From positions 69,413,022 to 69,477,021 of the forward strand of contig OZ020306.1 of assembly GCA_963971305.1 (NCBI GenBank): 64,000 bases of DNA, given 5' to 3'. Positions 61,701-64,000 of the stretch are shown here, piece by piece. The notes under the pieces are model-generated. The model searched no databases. It worked only from the letters and a program-made list of their open reading frames with translations, and was not told where the DNA came from. The stretch comes from Arcuatula senhousia. Lineage: Eukaryota > Mollusca > Bivalvia > Mytilida > Mytilidae. Position 1 is the first letter of the stretch. Each line of letters opens with the position of its first letter. A program made the translations under genes and the position numbers.

Positions 61701-64000
61701 TTCAATATGTCTTAACATGAAGGATCTAACACTTCAATTTTCACATTTACCAATCCCTATACTACACAATTCAAATTTCAGTAGATCAATATTTACATCT
61801 TTAATATAAATATTAATCCATTCAGTTTAAATTTAGTTAGTCCGTGTATTGTTATGTCCAAAGGTGTGTTTAGATTTAAGCTTTGGCCATGTGTGCAAGA
61901 TTGGTCACTGTTTAAAAGCCCACTTATAAATTAAAAGTTGAAATCATTAAGAATCTTGATCATTTGACCTTGAATTTAAATCTAACAAAGCCATTTACTA
62001 CATGTTATATTCAAATTTTCTACACATGAAAATTAGAAAATTTTAAGCCCAGCCCAATTTTTTTTTCTAATTGTCTTTCTGGTCTGGTCAGTTTAAAACT
62101 CCACTCAAAGATTGAAGTTAAACTTAAGAATCCTAATCTTCTAACCTTGAAAGTACAATTAAACAATGGAATTGACTATATATTACATTAAACTTTTTTC
62201 TATATACATGTCAGAATATAGAATTAACTTTTAAAGCCTTGTTTGACACAAGTATGCTGGGACAACATAATAAAAATCCAATTCAATAGAAGGAATGAAA
62301 GCACAAAAACAGATTTAAAACTGCCAAGTTTTTCTCACTTTAAGAAATATTACGGTATAAATGTTTGACATGCTAAGATTTTTTTTTCTGGCAAAAGGGT
62401 TATTTAACTCAAAATTTAAATGTAATTTCCATTTCACATGTTTTAGTTGAAATGTTTGGTTTTGGACCGTTTTCATTGTTATCAAAACTTGACAATTTTC
62501 ACTACAGACATCTAAATCTACTTTAGGATGCAAGCATTTGTTTGTACCTTAATAAAGTACGATAACAAAGTCCACCATTAGGAAAAAATACACGAAATAT
62601 ATCTCTGCACCAAACATTCTTGTCCATTGGTACAAAACCTTCAGAGCCTAGCTAGAATCTGTTGTATATCACCACACATACATGCGAGACATATAAAACA
62701 GGTAGGTCATGTTAAATCTTAAAATACAGGGTTCCCACTATTTTTGGACACAAAATTCAAGGGTTTTTCAAGGACTTTTCAAGGGTATTGAGGTCATTTT
62801 CAAGGATTAAAATAGTCTGCAAAAATTTTAAAAATCCAATATTTTTCGGACTTTTTTATCAAATGGTACACAAATCTGCATATTACAAAATTCCAGGGTT
62901 TTTCAAGGATATTTAATAAAATTCAAGGATTTGAAAGGAAATTCAAGGACTTTTCCAGGTTTCCTTGAATTCAAGGATGGTGTGGGAACCCTGAAAATAG
63001 CTGAGTTTGGAAGGCACAAGGACATCGGTCATATAACCATTAAAACTTGAAATGGTAGCTTATTCTAAAATTCTAATACAAACACTGTAAAAGTGTATTC
63101 ATTTTTGCTATCTTTGTGGTCAATGAAAAAATGTTACAAAGCATTAATGTTTGGTGGGTACCATTTTTCATGGGTTTTCATGGGTCAGGCAAACCACGAA
63201 ATTAAATAGCAAACGAACAGAGAAATAAAACATTGCTTTTAATAGATATTTTTTTTTAAATCCTGAATTCATGAATCCATAATTATGCAGTTTACTCCCA
63301 ATAGGTTAATCAAATTATGATTATTGATAGCTGTGAAAGTCAAATTAATACTCGCAAAATAGAAGATATTGGGAATGAATGCACAAAATCAAATTAGCAA
63401 CTGTGTCTAAGAAATTTATTATGTTTACATTATAGAATTTCGTTTCTGGTCAAAAGCTTTTTGTTAGGTTGAGGAAAAGTTGGAATTAAGTTTTGCATTA
63501 GGATGGTCTTCCTATGGGGCAAAAAAATATATATGTCTGTTTCCTCCTTTACTACCTACCCTATTTTTTGGGCCCTACCCTAAAGTTTTTATTGGCATTT
63601 TGGAACAAGCACAGTTAAAGTTAGGATTGCTTCCCCAATGACTCAATGTAAAATAATTTTGTAAAAAAAAAAAAAATTCCTCCCTACCTACACTAATTTT
63701 CAAAGTAGGAAGAAGGAAACAAACATATATTTTGTTTCGGCCTGGTCATTACAGCAAATCAAAGAGTTCAACATTTATAGCTTCAGATTTAATGAATGGT
63801 TAAACCTGAAGACTTTAAACATTCATTGAGCAATTAGTCCAATGTTAAAGGTTATTCCCTGTAAAAGGTTAGATGGCCACCTAAAATGCATGATTTACAA
63901 ACATTCATGTCACGTGAAAAATGATTTATAGCCTTTTCACCAATAATAAGACATGAGAAAGCTTGACCCATAAATACAAATCAATGTCATTTACCTCCTT
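25511..64000 (-). CDS. Giant multi-immunoglobulin type I membrane protein (5' end beyond window)
   Basis: A minus-strand gene assembled from 32 exons with consensus splice borders and consistent phases. Order from the N-terminal side: Ig28 (60614) down to Ig1 (28842), transmembrane exon (28252-28377), and three tail exons (27354-27456, 26940-26990, 25511-25787). Exon totals give about 2,980 residues in this window; the start codon and signal peptide lie to the right of 64000. Each Ig domain has the two Cys, the core Trp and the Asp-x-Gly-x-Tyr-x-Cys type corner. Domains Ig3 and Ig5-Ig28 mostly share a signature of the form KYxGSTVxxPSLxI ... ATNxVGTGxSxxxxLDVxG. A cell-surface adhesion or recognition role is inferred from architecture. 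No fibronectin III or catalytic domain is seen, which argues against Dscam, Sidekick or receptor kinases. Exact family unknown. Confidence 0.85.
25861..26130 (-). mobile_element. tRNA-derived SINE in intron, with target-site duplication
   Basis: The minus-strand head is GGGGGCCTAGGTGGCTAAGT and the tail is a (CA)n-type run near 25861-25880. It is flanked by near-perfect 12-bp direct repeats, AATGTTACATGT (25849-25860) and AATGTTACCTGT (26131-26142), as expected for retroposition. Confidence 0.7.
26299..26563. mobile_element. Inverted-repeat element with TGTCTCCCCCCA ends
   Basis: The left end is TGTCTCCCCCCAT and the right end folds as TGTCTCCTCAC...GTGGGGGGAGACA. Inside, the phrase GGGCCAT(T/A)ACTCCCACAAAAA occurs twice (about 26339 and 26508). 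A C-rich self-folding end and internal repeats recall the pearl-like elements, but no microsatellite is seen. Confidence 0.5.
26825..26881 (-). pseudogene. Duplicate of the small cytoplasmic exon with G-tract acceptor side
   Basis: The minus strand encodes SAVSVREVTHRITY with a GTAAGT donor at 26824, matching SVVSVREVTPRITY of the neighbouring exon. The acceptor region is a run of 14 G after GATACAGA. Using the AG at 26883-26882 gives a 57-base exon in the correct phase (2 in, 2 out) with four Gly codons. The pyrimidine tract upstream is poor. It could be a weak alternative exon or a dead copy; I cannot decide from sequence. Confidence 0.5.
26940..26990 (-). CDS. Small cytoplasmic exon (51 bases)
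   Basis: Acceptor TATTTTGCAG at 26991, donor GTAAGT at 26939. It enters and leaves in phase 2 and encodes EPSVVSVREVTPRITY with split codons Arg at the entry and Val at the exit. It joins VPVI of the preceding exon to SNDSSYGY of the last exon. Its length is a multiple of three, so skipping it would keep the frame (AG|A also gives Arg). Confidence 0.75.
27354..27456 (-). CDS. Juxtamembrane cytoplasmic exon
   Basis: Acceptor TTTCTGTAG at 27457, donor GTTCGT at 27353. It enters in phase 1 and leaves in phase 2, the switch point where the gene leaves its phase-1 rule. It encodes CCRRKKRVEKERYVEREIV then AQPIQYKTETVPVI. The CC plus RRKKR directly after the membrane helix is a typical stop-transfer and possible palmitoylation site. 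The donor GTTCGT is weak compared with GTAAGT elsewhere. Confidence 0.8.
28252..28377 (-). CDS. Transmembrane exon
   Basis: Acceptor CTATTCTTTTACAG at 28378, donor GTCAGT at 28251, phase 1 on both sides. It encodes PEIRETLKLAGLTGGE, then the helix IAAIILAILFGILLIVILIV, then CCVAQ. It follows Ig1 after a short linker (DPATPA) and precedes basic CCRRKKR, so the tail is placed in the cytosol (type I). The GxxxxxxxG-poor, Ile/Leu-rich helix shows no charged residue, so no partner subunit is suggested. Confidence 0.9.
28842..29111 (-). CDS. Ig1, membrane-proximal Ig domain exon
   Basis: 90 codons, acceptor CTATTTTTAG, donor GTGAGG. Landmarks: VTLSCDTKANPSATDWSWEY, then TDIGMYTCIAYNEVGQSVKI. It lacks the PSL and GTG signature of the distal array and ends in the stalk DLADPATP before the membrane exon. 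Together with Ig2 and Ig4 it belongs to a diverged proximal group. Confidence 0.88.
29490..29756 (-). mobile_element. tRNA-derived SINE in intron between Ig1 and Ig2
   Basis: Minus-strand head AGGGGCCTGGATGGCCAAGT, tail a (CA)n-type run at 29490-29512. Flanking direct repeats of about 12 bp (ATTTTCCATTT near 29476 and AATTTCCATTT near 29758, with slight differences) fit target-site duplication. Confidence 0.65.
29806..30057 (-). CDS. Ig2 domain exon
   Basis: 84 codons, the shortest Ig exon here; donor GTAAGT. Landmarks: GYTLTCEADGDPAPIYEWYY, then NDGLHTCEATNTVGSRQATV. The residue of the tyrosine corner is His (LHTC in place of Y-x-C), which is unusual. The compact I-set form differs from the array type. 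Confidence 0.88.
30329..30655 (-). CDS. Ig3 domain exon
   Basis: 109 codons, the longest Ig exon; acceptor TTTTCAG, donor GTAAGC. Landmarks: VNIPCSYRSNPAATSVIW, KYQGGNLNSPSLTIYN, DDEGSYRCSATNIIGRGDSN. The extra length lies in the loop after the Trp (NPVEGTNSGNTKV). It is of array type although it sits between two diverged domains. Confidence 0.88.
30806..33260. mobile_element. Large foldback (inverted-repeat) element in intron between Ig3 and Ig4
   Basis: The left arm runs from TTAAGAGCCTGTTCATGAG at 30806 to about 31960; the right arm from about 32100 to 33260 is its reverse complement with scattered differences. Arms of about 1.15 kb flank a spacer of roughly 140 bp. Mirror open frames (31701-31892 minus and 32098-32364 plus) encode nearly the same peptide only because the arms are inverted copies. 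No transposase was found. Confidence 0.8.
33354..33620 (-). CDS. Ig4 domain exon
   Basis: 89 codons, acceptor TTAATTTTCAG, donor GTAAGA. Landmarks: QTVTATCLAIASPEPTYSWY, GKTMEIRNAPQSAAGTYT, CRASNNYGSMEASTIVDV. SAAGTY replaces the usual Asp-x-Gly corner. Belongs with Ig1 and Ig2 in the diverged proximal group. Confidence 0.88.
33963..34262 (-). CDS. Ig5 domain exon
   Basis: 100 codons, donor GTAAGT. Landmarks: VTIQCTVISNPDAIDVTW, RLSGGTVQSPSLVINP, DDEGNYICQARNEVGTGSSN. First domain of the uninterrupted array-type series when moving away from the membrane. Confidence 0.9.
34648..34959 (-). CDS. Ig6 domain exon
   Basis: 104 codons, acceptor GTTTCTTTCAG, donor GTAAGT. Landmarks: ITIDCSVIASPTHTTVYW, KFGGSTVASPSLIIYS, TDQGTYICHATNIVGTGQSS. 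The C to C'' loop is extended (GSNPEETIDTTGSSST). Confidence 0.9.
35217..36119 (+). mobile_element. pearl-like element in intron between Ig6 and Ig7
   Basis: Left hairpin GTGTCC-ATG-GGACAC at about 35223 is followed by ATGCCCCCGC. Five tandem core units follow (starts near 35257, 35426, 35591, 35742 and 35908), each with AAACAGGAAGTA, GACAGGTCTC and ACTGAACCATCCT. A segment of 316 bp is repeated almost exactly (35385-35567 and 35701-35883 encode identical chance peptides). Then comes an ACGG microsatellite (36030-36075) and a self-folding right end closing in GCGGGGGCAT. Confidence 0.75.
36164..36469 (-). CDS. Ig7 domain exon
   Basis: 102 codons, acceptor TTACTTTTTAG, donor GTAAGT. Landmarks: ITLGCIISSNPTYTSVYW, KYSGSTVTDPDLTIKN, GDVANYVCFAANSVGTGRSN. 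PDL replaces PSL, and the corner Asp-x-Gly is changed to Asp-Val-Ala. SNAS is a possible N-glycosylation site. Confidence 0.9.
36859..37164 (-). CDS. Ig8 domain exon
   Basis: 102 codons, acceptor TTAATTTTCAG, donor GTAAGT. Landmarks: VTIRCTVTADPLHTIVQW, KYDGSSVNSPSLIINN, SDQGTYVCHATNSVGTGQST. Ends VVVAVAG in place of the usual LDVxG. It contains no internal Met, so a Met-to-stop scan would miss it. Confidence 0.9.
37538..37843 (-). CDS. Ig9 domain exon
   Basis: 102 codons, donor GTAAGT. Landmarks: VTLECQYTANPAATSVTW, KYQGSTTQSPSLIVNN, ADQASYICKVTNNIGTGISS. The corner has Asp-Gln-Ala instead of Asp-x-Gly. Confidence 0.9.
38560..38859 (-). CDS. Ig10 domain exon
   Basis: 100 codons, acceptor CCTATTTCTTCAG, donor GTAAGT. 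Landmarks: ITLQCTVSASPPHTTVMW, RYAGSTVSNPSLVISN, TDEGYYICMASNSVGTGQSQ. Confidence 0.9.
39203..39499 (-). CDS. Ig11 domain exon
   Basis: 99 codons, donor GTAAGT after GGCA. Landmarks: ITMECNIDANPAYNGVQW, RFSGSAVGNPSLTITG, TDAGYYVCYASNSVGTGQSA. Confidence 0.9.
39891..40196 (-). CDS. Ig12 domain exon
   Basis: 102 codons, acceptor TTCATTTTCAG, donor GTAAGT. Landmarks: VTIQCTVFATPSATSVTW, KYTGGSVNTPSLTIMN, SDEAYYVCSATNAAGTGTST. Closely resembles Ig14 in the GTGTS(T/S)QSY ending, suggesting a shared origin by exon duplication. Confidence 0.9.
40502..40807 (-). CDS. Ig13 domain exon
   Basis: 102 codons, acceptor ATTTTTCTAG, donor GTAGGT. Landmarks: VQLVCTVSGNPPANSVYW, KYSGVTLNQPSLTVLN, TDQAVYTCFAENVIGKSQSQ. 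GKSQS replaces GTGQS. Confidence 0.9.
41316..41618 (-). CDS. Ig14 domain exon
   Basis: 101 codons, acceptor CTCCTACACAG, donor GTAAGT. Landmarks: VTVECQIQADPAHNSVQW, KYYGGTRNTPSLTIQN, SDEGYYICTATNAVGTGTSS. Just upstream in transcription the intron contains fragments of simple T tracts only. Confidence 0.9.
42005..42304 (-). CDS. Ig15 domain exon
   Basis: 100 codons, acceptor GTATTTCAG, donor GTGAGT. Landmarks: VTLVCTVTANPVHNSVTW, KYSGATISQPSLVVNN, SDEAFYICSATNSVGKGQSS. Confidence 0.9.
42638..42943 (-). CDS. Ig16 domain exon
   Basis: 102 codons, donor GTAATT. Landmarks: VTLECTVTASPSHTVVYW, KYSGSTVSNPSLTVSA, SDEAYYICFATNEVGTGQSA. The donor lacks the usual +5 G, so splicing here may be weaker. 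Confidence 0.9.
43069..43758. mobile_element. Possible inverted-repeat element between Ig16 and Ig17
   Basis: A 12-bp inverted pair, AGCTCCCGCAGA at 43069 and TCTGCGGGAGCT ending at 43758, encloses about 690 bp. The right end is itself a short palindrome (AGCTCCCGC-TCT-GCGGGAGCT). The interior is GC-richer than the surrounding intron near 43200-43500. No coding sequence is seen, and the arms beyond 12 bp do not match. Confidence 0.4.
43941..44243 (-). CDS. Ig17 domain exon
   Basis: 101 codons, acceptor ATTTCATTTTCAG, donor GTAAGT. Landmarks: VTLGCTVVAQPAATSVFW, RYDGASISSPSLIIYN, SDEGNYVCYATNAIGTGQSQ. Confidence 0.9.
44244..45820. other. Intron between Ig17 and Ig18
   Basis: About 1.58 kb of AT-rich intron. 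No Ig exon or decayed Ig exon was found in either half. No clear mobile element is seen. Confidence 0.5.
45821..46120 (-). CDS. Ig18 domain exon
   Basis: 100 codons, acceptor CTATTTTGTCAG, donor GTATGT. Landmarks: ATLECKFFADPSATMVQW, RFNSPTVLSPFLVISN, SDDGYYICTASNIVGMGSSA. The KYxGST motif is replaced by RFNSPT, and PSL by PFL, making it one of the more diverged array members. Confidence 0.9.
46625..46975 (+). mobile_element. Pearl-like fragment in intron between Ig18 and Ig19
   Basis: Two internal repeats (GAAATATCATTGACCC near 46671 and 46815; GACCTTAACC then GAACTTAACCAAAG near 46709 and 46857) are followed by CGGATGGACGGACAAGGGTA and a folding end GGCCGACCC...GGTTGGGCC (46943-46971). This is the same plan as the other pearl-like elements, but a different core. 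Confidence 0.5.
47002..47301 (-). CDS. Ig19 domain exon
   Basis: 100 codons, acceptor TTATTTTTTCAG, donor GTGAGT. Landmarks: ITLVCTVTAAPTHTSVFW, KYSGSTVQNPSLTIFN, TDETYYICYASNSLGLGQSS. GLGQS replaces GTGQS. Confidence 0.9.
47778..47998. mobile_element. TA-flanked MITE, copy 1
   Basis: Begins TACTGTAGATTCATTTG and ends AATGAAATCACAGTA, with subterminal pieces such as TTTTCGTGGG and CCCCACGAATAAT that pair. Length about 220 bp. Ends with TA on both sides suggest Tc1/mariner-type insertion. Confidence 0.65.
48391..48602. mobile_element. TA-flanked MITE, copy 2
   Basis: TACTGTGGATTCATTTATTT to AATGAAACCACAGTA, 212 bp, same orientation and interior (TTAAATTTGTGGTTCTGA) as copies at 58215 and 60851. 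Confidence 0.7.
48624..48938 (-). CDS. Ig20 domain exon
   Basis: 105 codons, acceptor TTTCCTTCCCAG, donor GTAAGT. Landmarks: ITLFCTVSATPPETNVFW, KYGGSTVSSPSLIIKD, SDNGRYRCHATNVVGTGSSN. NST just after GTGSS is a possible N-glycosylation site. The loop DSQNSQNELTIEQTN is longer than in most. Confidence 0.9.
49558..49866 (-). CDS. Ig21 domain exon
   Basis: 103 codons, donor GTGAGT. Landmarks: ITLGCEVIATPKETSVFW, KYSGSMVGNPSLTINN, SDEGSYLCIASNIVGQGFSS. Ends LYVEG rather than LDVxG. Confidence 0.9.
50256..50555 (-). CDS. Ig22 domain exon
   Basis: 100 codons, acceptor CATCCTTTTTCAG, donor GTAAGA. Landmarks: ITLVCTVSANPKETRVYW, KYGGSSVSQPSLTINS, SDEGFYKCFADNSVGTGSSA. Its first 14 bases and the upstream intron are duplicated at 51991. 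Confidence 0.9.
50644..50911 (-). mobile_element. tRNA-derived SINE with empty-site support
   Basis: Minus-strand head AGGCCTGGGTGGCCAAGTGG followed by TCTTAAGATGCTGG; tail of CATA repeats near 50644-50660. It is flanked by the 9-bp direct repeat AATATCAAT (50635-50643 and 50912-50920). The duplicated intron at 52080-52100 has the same surroundings without the insert, so the SINE came in after the duplication. Confidence 0.8.
51337..51550. mobile_element. TA-flanked MITE, copy 3 (reverse)
   Basis: TACTAAAGTTTCATTATTAT to AATGAATCCACAGTA, 214 bp, opposite in orientation to copies 1 and 2. A further partial end (TTTCATTATTATTTGTGGGG) begins at 51556. Confidence 0.6.
51991..52004 (-). pseudogene. 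Remnant: first 14 bases of an Ig22-like exon
   Basis: GACGATTGGAAGAG is identical to the 5' edge of the Ig22 exon (50542-50555) and is followed by the same acceptor and polypyrimidine stretch. The remaining exon is absent; unrelated sequence lies to the left. It marks the break point of the duplication and cannot encode a domain. Confidence 0.7.
52005..52730. repeat. Direct duplication, copy 2 (intron)
   Basis: The counterpart of 50556-51595 without the SINE. It includes a MITE copy at about 52502-52690 that carries the same reverse orientation and most of the same changes as 51337-51550, so the MITE was present before the duplication. Confidence 0.7.
52768..53064 (-). CDS. Ig23 domain exon
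   Basis: 99 codons, acceptor ATGTATTACAG, donor GTAAGT. Landmarks: VTLQCVVSANPTHTVIQW, RLSGSQVNSPSLTISS, SDEGNYLCTATNAVGTGSSL. The LSNSYSVLVSG strand resembles Ig10 and Ig18. Confidence 0.9.
53665..53970 (-). CDS. Ig24 domain exon
   Basis: 102 codons, acceptor CGCTTTTCAG, donor GTTGGT. Landmarks: VTLTCTVTADPIHTLVYW, KYDGSTVQFPSLTINN, NDEGSYICLATNGVGTGQSA. The GTTGGT donor, shared with Ig27, departs from GTRAGT and may be weaker. Confidence 0.88.
54212..54421. mobile_element. TA-flanked MITE, copy 4 (reverse)
   Basis: TACTGTGGTTTCATTATTAT to AATTGAATCCAGAGTA, 210 bp, reverse orientation. Confidence 0.65.
54486..54785 (-). CDS. Ig25 domain exon
   Basis: 100 codons, acceptor TTTATTTTCACAG, donor GTAAGT. 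Landmarks: VTIGCTVTANPVHTKVYW, KYSGSTVSQPSLVIRN, NDEGSYSCFAENSIGMGQSL. Starts with EPPIV where most array members have xIPxV. Confidence 0.9.
55038..55128 (+). ncRNA. Hammerhead-like remnant in intron between Ig25 and Ig26
   Basis: TACC (55039-55042), CTGATGA (55043-55049), a GGTACC-CTA-GGCACC hairpin (one mismatch), AAAA, the palindrome ACTAGT, C at 55075 and GGTA (55076-55079) follow the order of a hammerhead. The invariant G of GAAA is replaced by A, and an extra C precedes stem II, so it should be inactive. TTGTTGTCATTT downstream matches the flank of the copy at 17059. Confidence 0.4.
55548..55853 (-). CDS. Ig26 domain exon
   Basis: 102 codons, acceptor GTGTATTTTAG, donor GTAAGT after GGCC. 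Landmarks: ITLGCTVTANPFAQTVEW, KYSGSTTVDPSLTINN, SDEGNYRCFATNIVGTGQSS. Confidence 0.9.
55854..58214. other. Long intron part left of the decayed Ig exon
   Basis: No intact Ig exon is found. Apart from the inverted-repeat element at 56868-57029 the sequence is plain AT-rich intron. An open frame at 57654-57944 is low-complexity and unconvincing. Confidence 0.5.
56868..57029. mobile_element. Inverted-repeat element with CATACCCGTAG ends, copy 2
   Basis: CATACCCGTAGCC to GCATACGGGTATG, 162 bp. The interior is the reverse complement of the copy at 24423-24597 (AGCTGAAATTTGGTTAAGCA). Confidence 0.6.
58215..58425. mobile_element. TA-flanked MITE, copy 5
   Basis: TACTGTGGATTCATTTATTT to AATGAAACCACAGTA, 211 bp, next to the decayed Ig exon. 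Confidence 0.7.
58510..58790 (-). pseudogene. Decayed Ig domain exon between Ig26 and Ig27
   Basis: The minus strand still shows VYWTVTKDGTTYTEL, then DLSMMILNDNLVDEMMY, a TAA stop at 58576-58574, then CGAVNVIGASKSYSTNFDVF and an intact GTGGTAAGT donor. The stop sits at the x of the Y-x-C corner. The region before the Trp is shortened with frame breaks, and no good acceptor is seen. It aligns with the array domains (compare Ig13), so it is a dead Ig exon. If spliced in it would truncate the protein. Confidence 0.75.
59308..59610 (-). CDS. Ig27 domain exon
   Basis: 101 codons, acceptor CTTTTCCAG, donor GTTGGT. Landmarks: ITLECTVNANPTHNTVTW, KYSGGSVTNPSLTILN, ADSGNYRCSATNVVGTGFSQ. NGS and NAS are possible N-glycosylation sites. 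Confidence 0.9.
60306..60614 (-). CDS. Ig28 domain exon (most distal complete domain here)
   Basis: 103 codons, acceptor CCTCTTTCAG, donor GTAGGT. Landmarks: LTMGCTVTGSPAASSVTW, KYQGSSVGNPSLTILN, SDEASYTCTATNIAGTSTSE. GTSTS replaces GTGxS. Entry is phase 1, so at least one further coding exon lies to the right. Confidence 0.9.
60851..61056. mobile_element. TA-flanked MITE, copy 6
   Basis: TACTGTGGATTCATTTATTT to AATGAAACCACAGTG, 206 bp; the last base differs from the TA seen in the other copies. Confidence 0.65.
62727..62993. mobile_element. MITE with CAGGGTTCCCAC ends (hAT-like)
   Basis: CAGGGTTCCCAC at the left and GTGGGAACCCTG at the right form a perfect 12-bp inverted pair, with AAAATA directly flanking both sides. 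Interior repeats of TTCAAGG. The CAGGG start is typical of hAT elements, which make 8-bp duplications; only 6 bp match here. Confidence 0.65.
63525..63734. repeat. Imperfect inverted repeat, MITE-like
   Basis: AATATATATGTCTGTTTCCT followed by CC at the left pairs with GGAAGAAGGAAACAAACATA followed by TATTTT at the right, about 210 bp overall. Superfamily unknown. Confidence 0.45.
63995..64000 (-). CDS. Edge of the next upstream exon (partial)
   Basis: The last six bases read AAGGAG on the minus strand, followed by GTAAAT. This fits the GGA-G|GT exon ends used by Ig5, Ig16 and Ig27 and the phase needed before Ig28 (G then GT gives Gly). Too short to identify the domain. Confidence 0.4.

Larger units (their letters stand above)
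60615..63994. other. Long intron right of Ig28
   Basis: 3.4 kb with no Ig exon or decayed copy that I can see. It holds a TA-flanked MITE (60851-61056), an AGGGTTCCCAC-ended MITE (62727-62993), a degenerate MITE-like stretch near 63087-63200 and an inverted-repeat segment at 63525-63734. Confidence 0.55.

Noticed and set aside
60615..63994. Search for a further Ig exon in the 3.4-kb intron
   Set aside because: No Cys-Trp-YxC arrangement or GGA-type donor was found on the minus strand; only mobile elements are recognisable.
25511..64000. Assignment of the Ig gene to Dscam, Sidekick, hemicentin or titin
   Set aside because: No fibronectin III, von Willebrand, EGF or kinase domain is present, and a membrane exon plus basic tail end the protein. 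A distant relation cannot be excluded but is not shown.

Overview
The window looks like nuclear DNA of a bivalve mollusc, most probably a mussel-like species. This is inference from four things: AT-rich sequence, introns with consensus GT/AG borders, a dense load of short non-autonomous transposons, and several elements built like bivalve 'pearl' elements (hairpin end, tandem core repeats, ACGG-type microsatellite, C-rich inverted ends). A hammerhead ribozyme motif of the kind known from animal retrozymes and Penelope-like elements fits the same picture. No bacterial or viral gene organisation is present.

Positions 1 to about 25,300 hold no gene I can support. They contain dispersed and inverted repeat modules (1-1250), pearl-like elements (2440-2760, 10979-11729, 12357-13547 and an opposite-facing copy at 15271-15987), two decayed LINE 3' ends (7400-8090, 20000-20450), a tRNA-derived SINE (9755-10035), a piggyBac-type MITE (10448-10726), a fragment that may encode part of a transposon cysteine peptidase (14800-14979), a complete hammerhead motif on the minus strand (17059-17102), and a 2-kb minisatellite with a 45-bp unit (21040-23055) that carries half of a second hammerhead.

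Positions 25,511 to the right edge are one large minus-strand gene, read from right to left and open beyond 64,000. I could place 32 complete coding exons: 28 single-exon immunoglobulin domains (numbered here Ig1, nearest the membrane, to Ig28, farthest), one transmembrane exon and three cytoplasmic exons, plus the splice-donor edge of another exon at the right border. Every Ig exon is a multiple of three long and is bounded by phase-1 introns, so any domain can be added, lost or skipped without a frame break. The assembled part gives roughly 2,980 residues of a type I membrane protein: a long rod of Ig domains, a 20-residue membrane helix, then a basic, tyrosine-containing tail of about 140 residues. 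I see no fibronectin III, kinase or other domain. The family is not one I can name; it is an uncharacterised Ig-superfamily adhesion or receptor-like protein.

The gene shows traces of its own turnover: a decayed Ig exon with an in-frame stop (58510-58790), an intron duplication that carries only the first 14 bases of an Ig exon (51991-52004), and a tandem copy of a 51-base cytoplasmic exon whose acceptor region is now a G tract (26825-26881). Its introns have collected SINEs with target-site duplications, about seven copies of a TA-flanked MITE, a 2.45-kb foldback element, pearl-like elements and other inverted-repeat elements.
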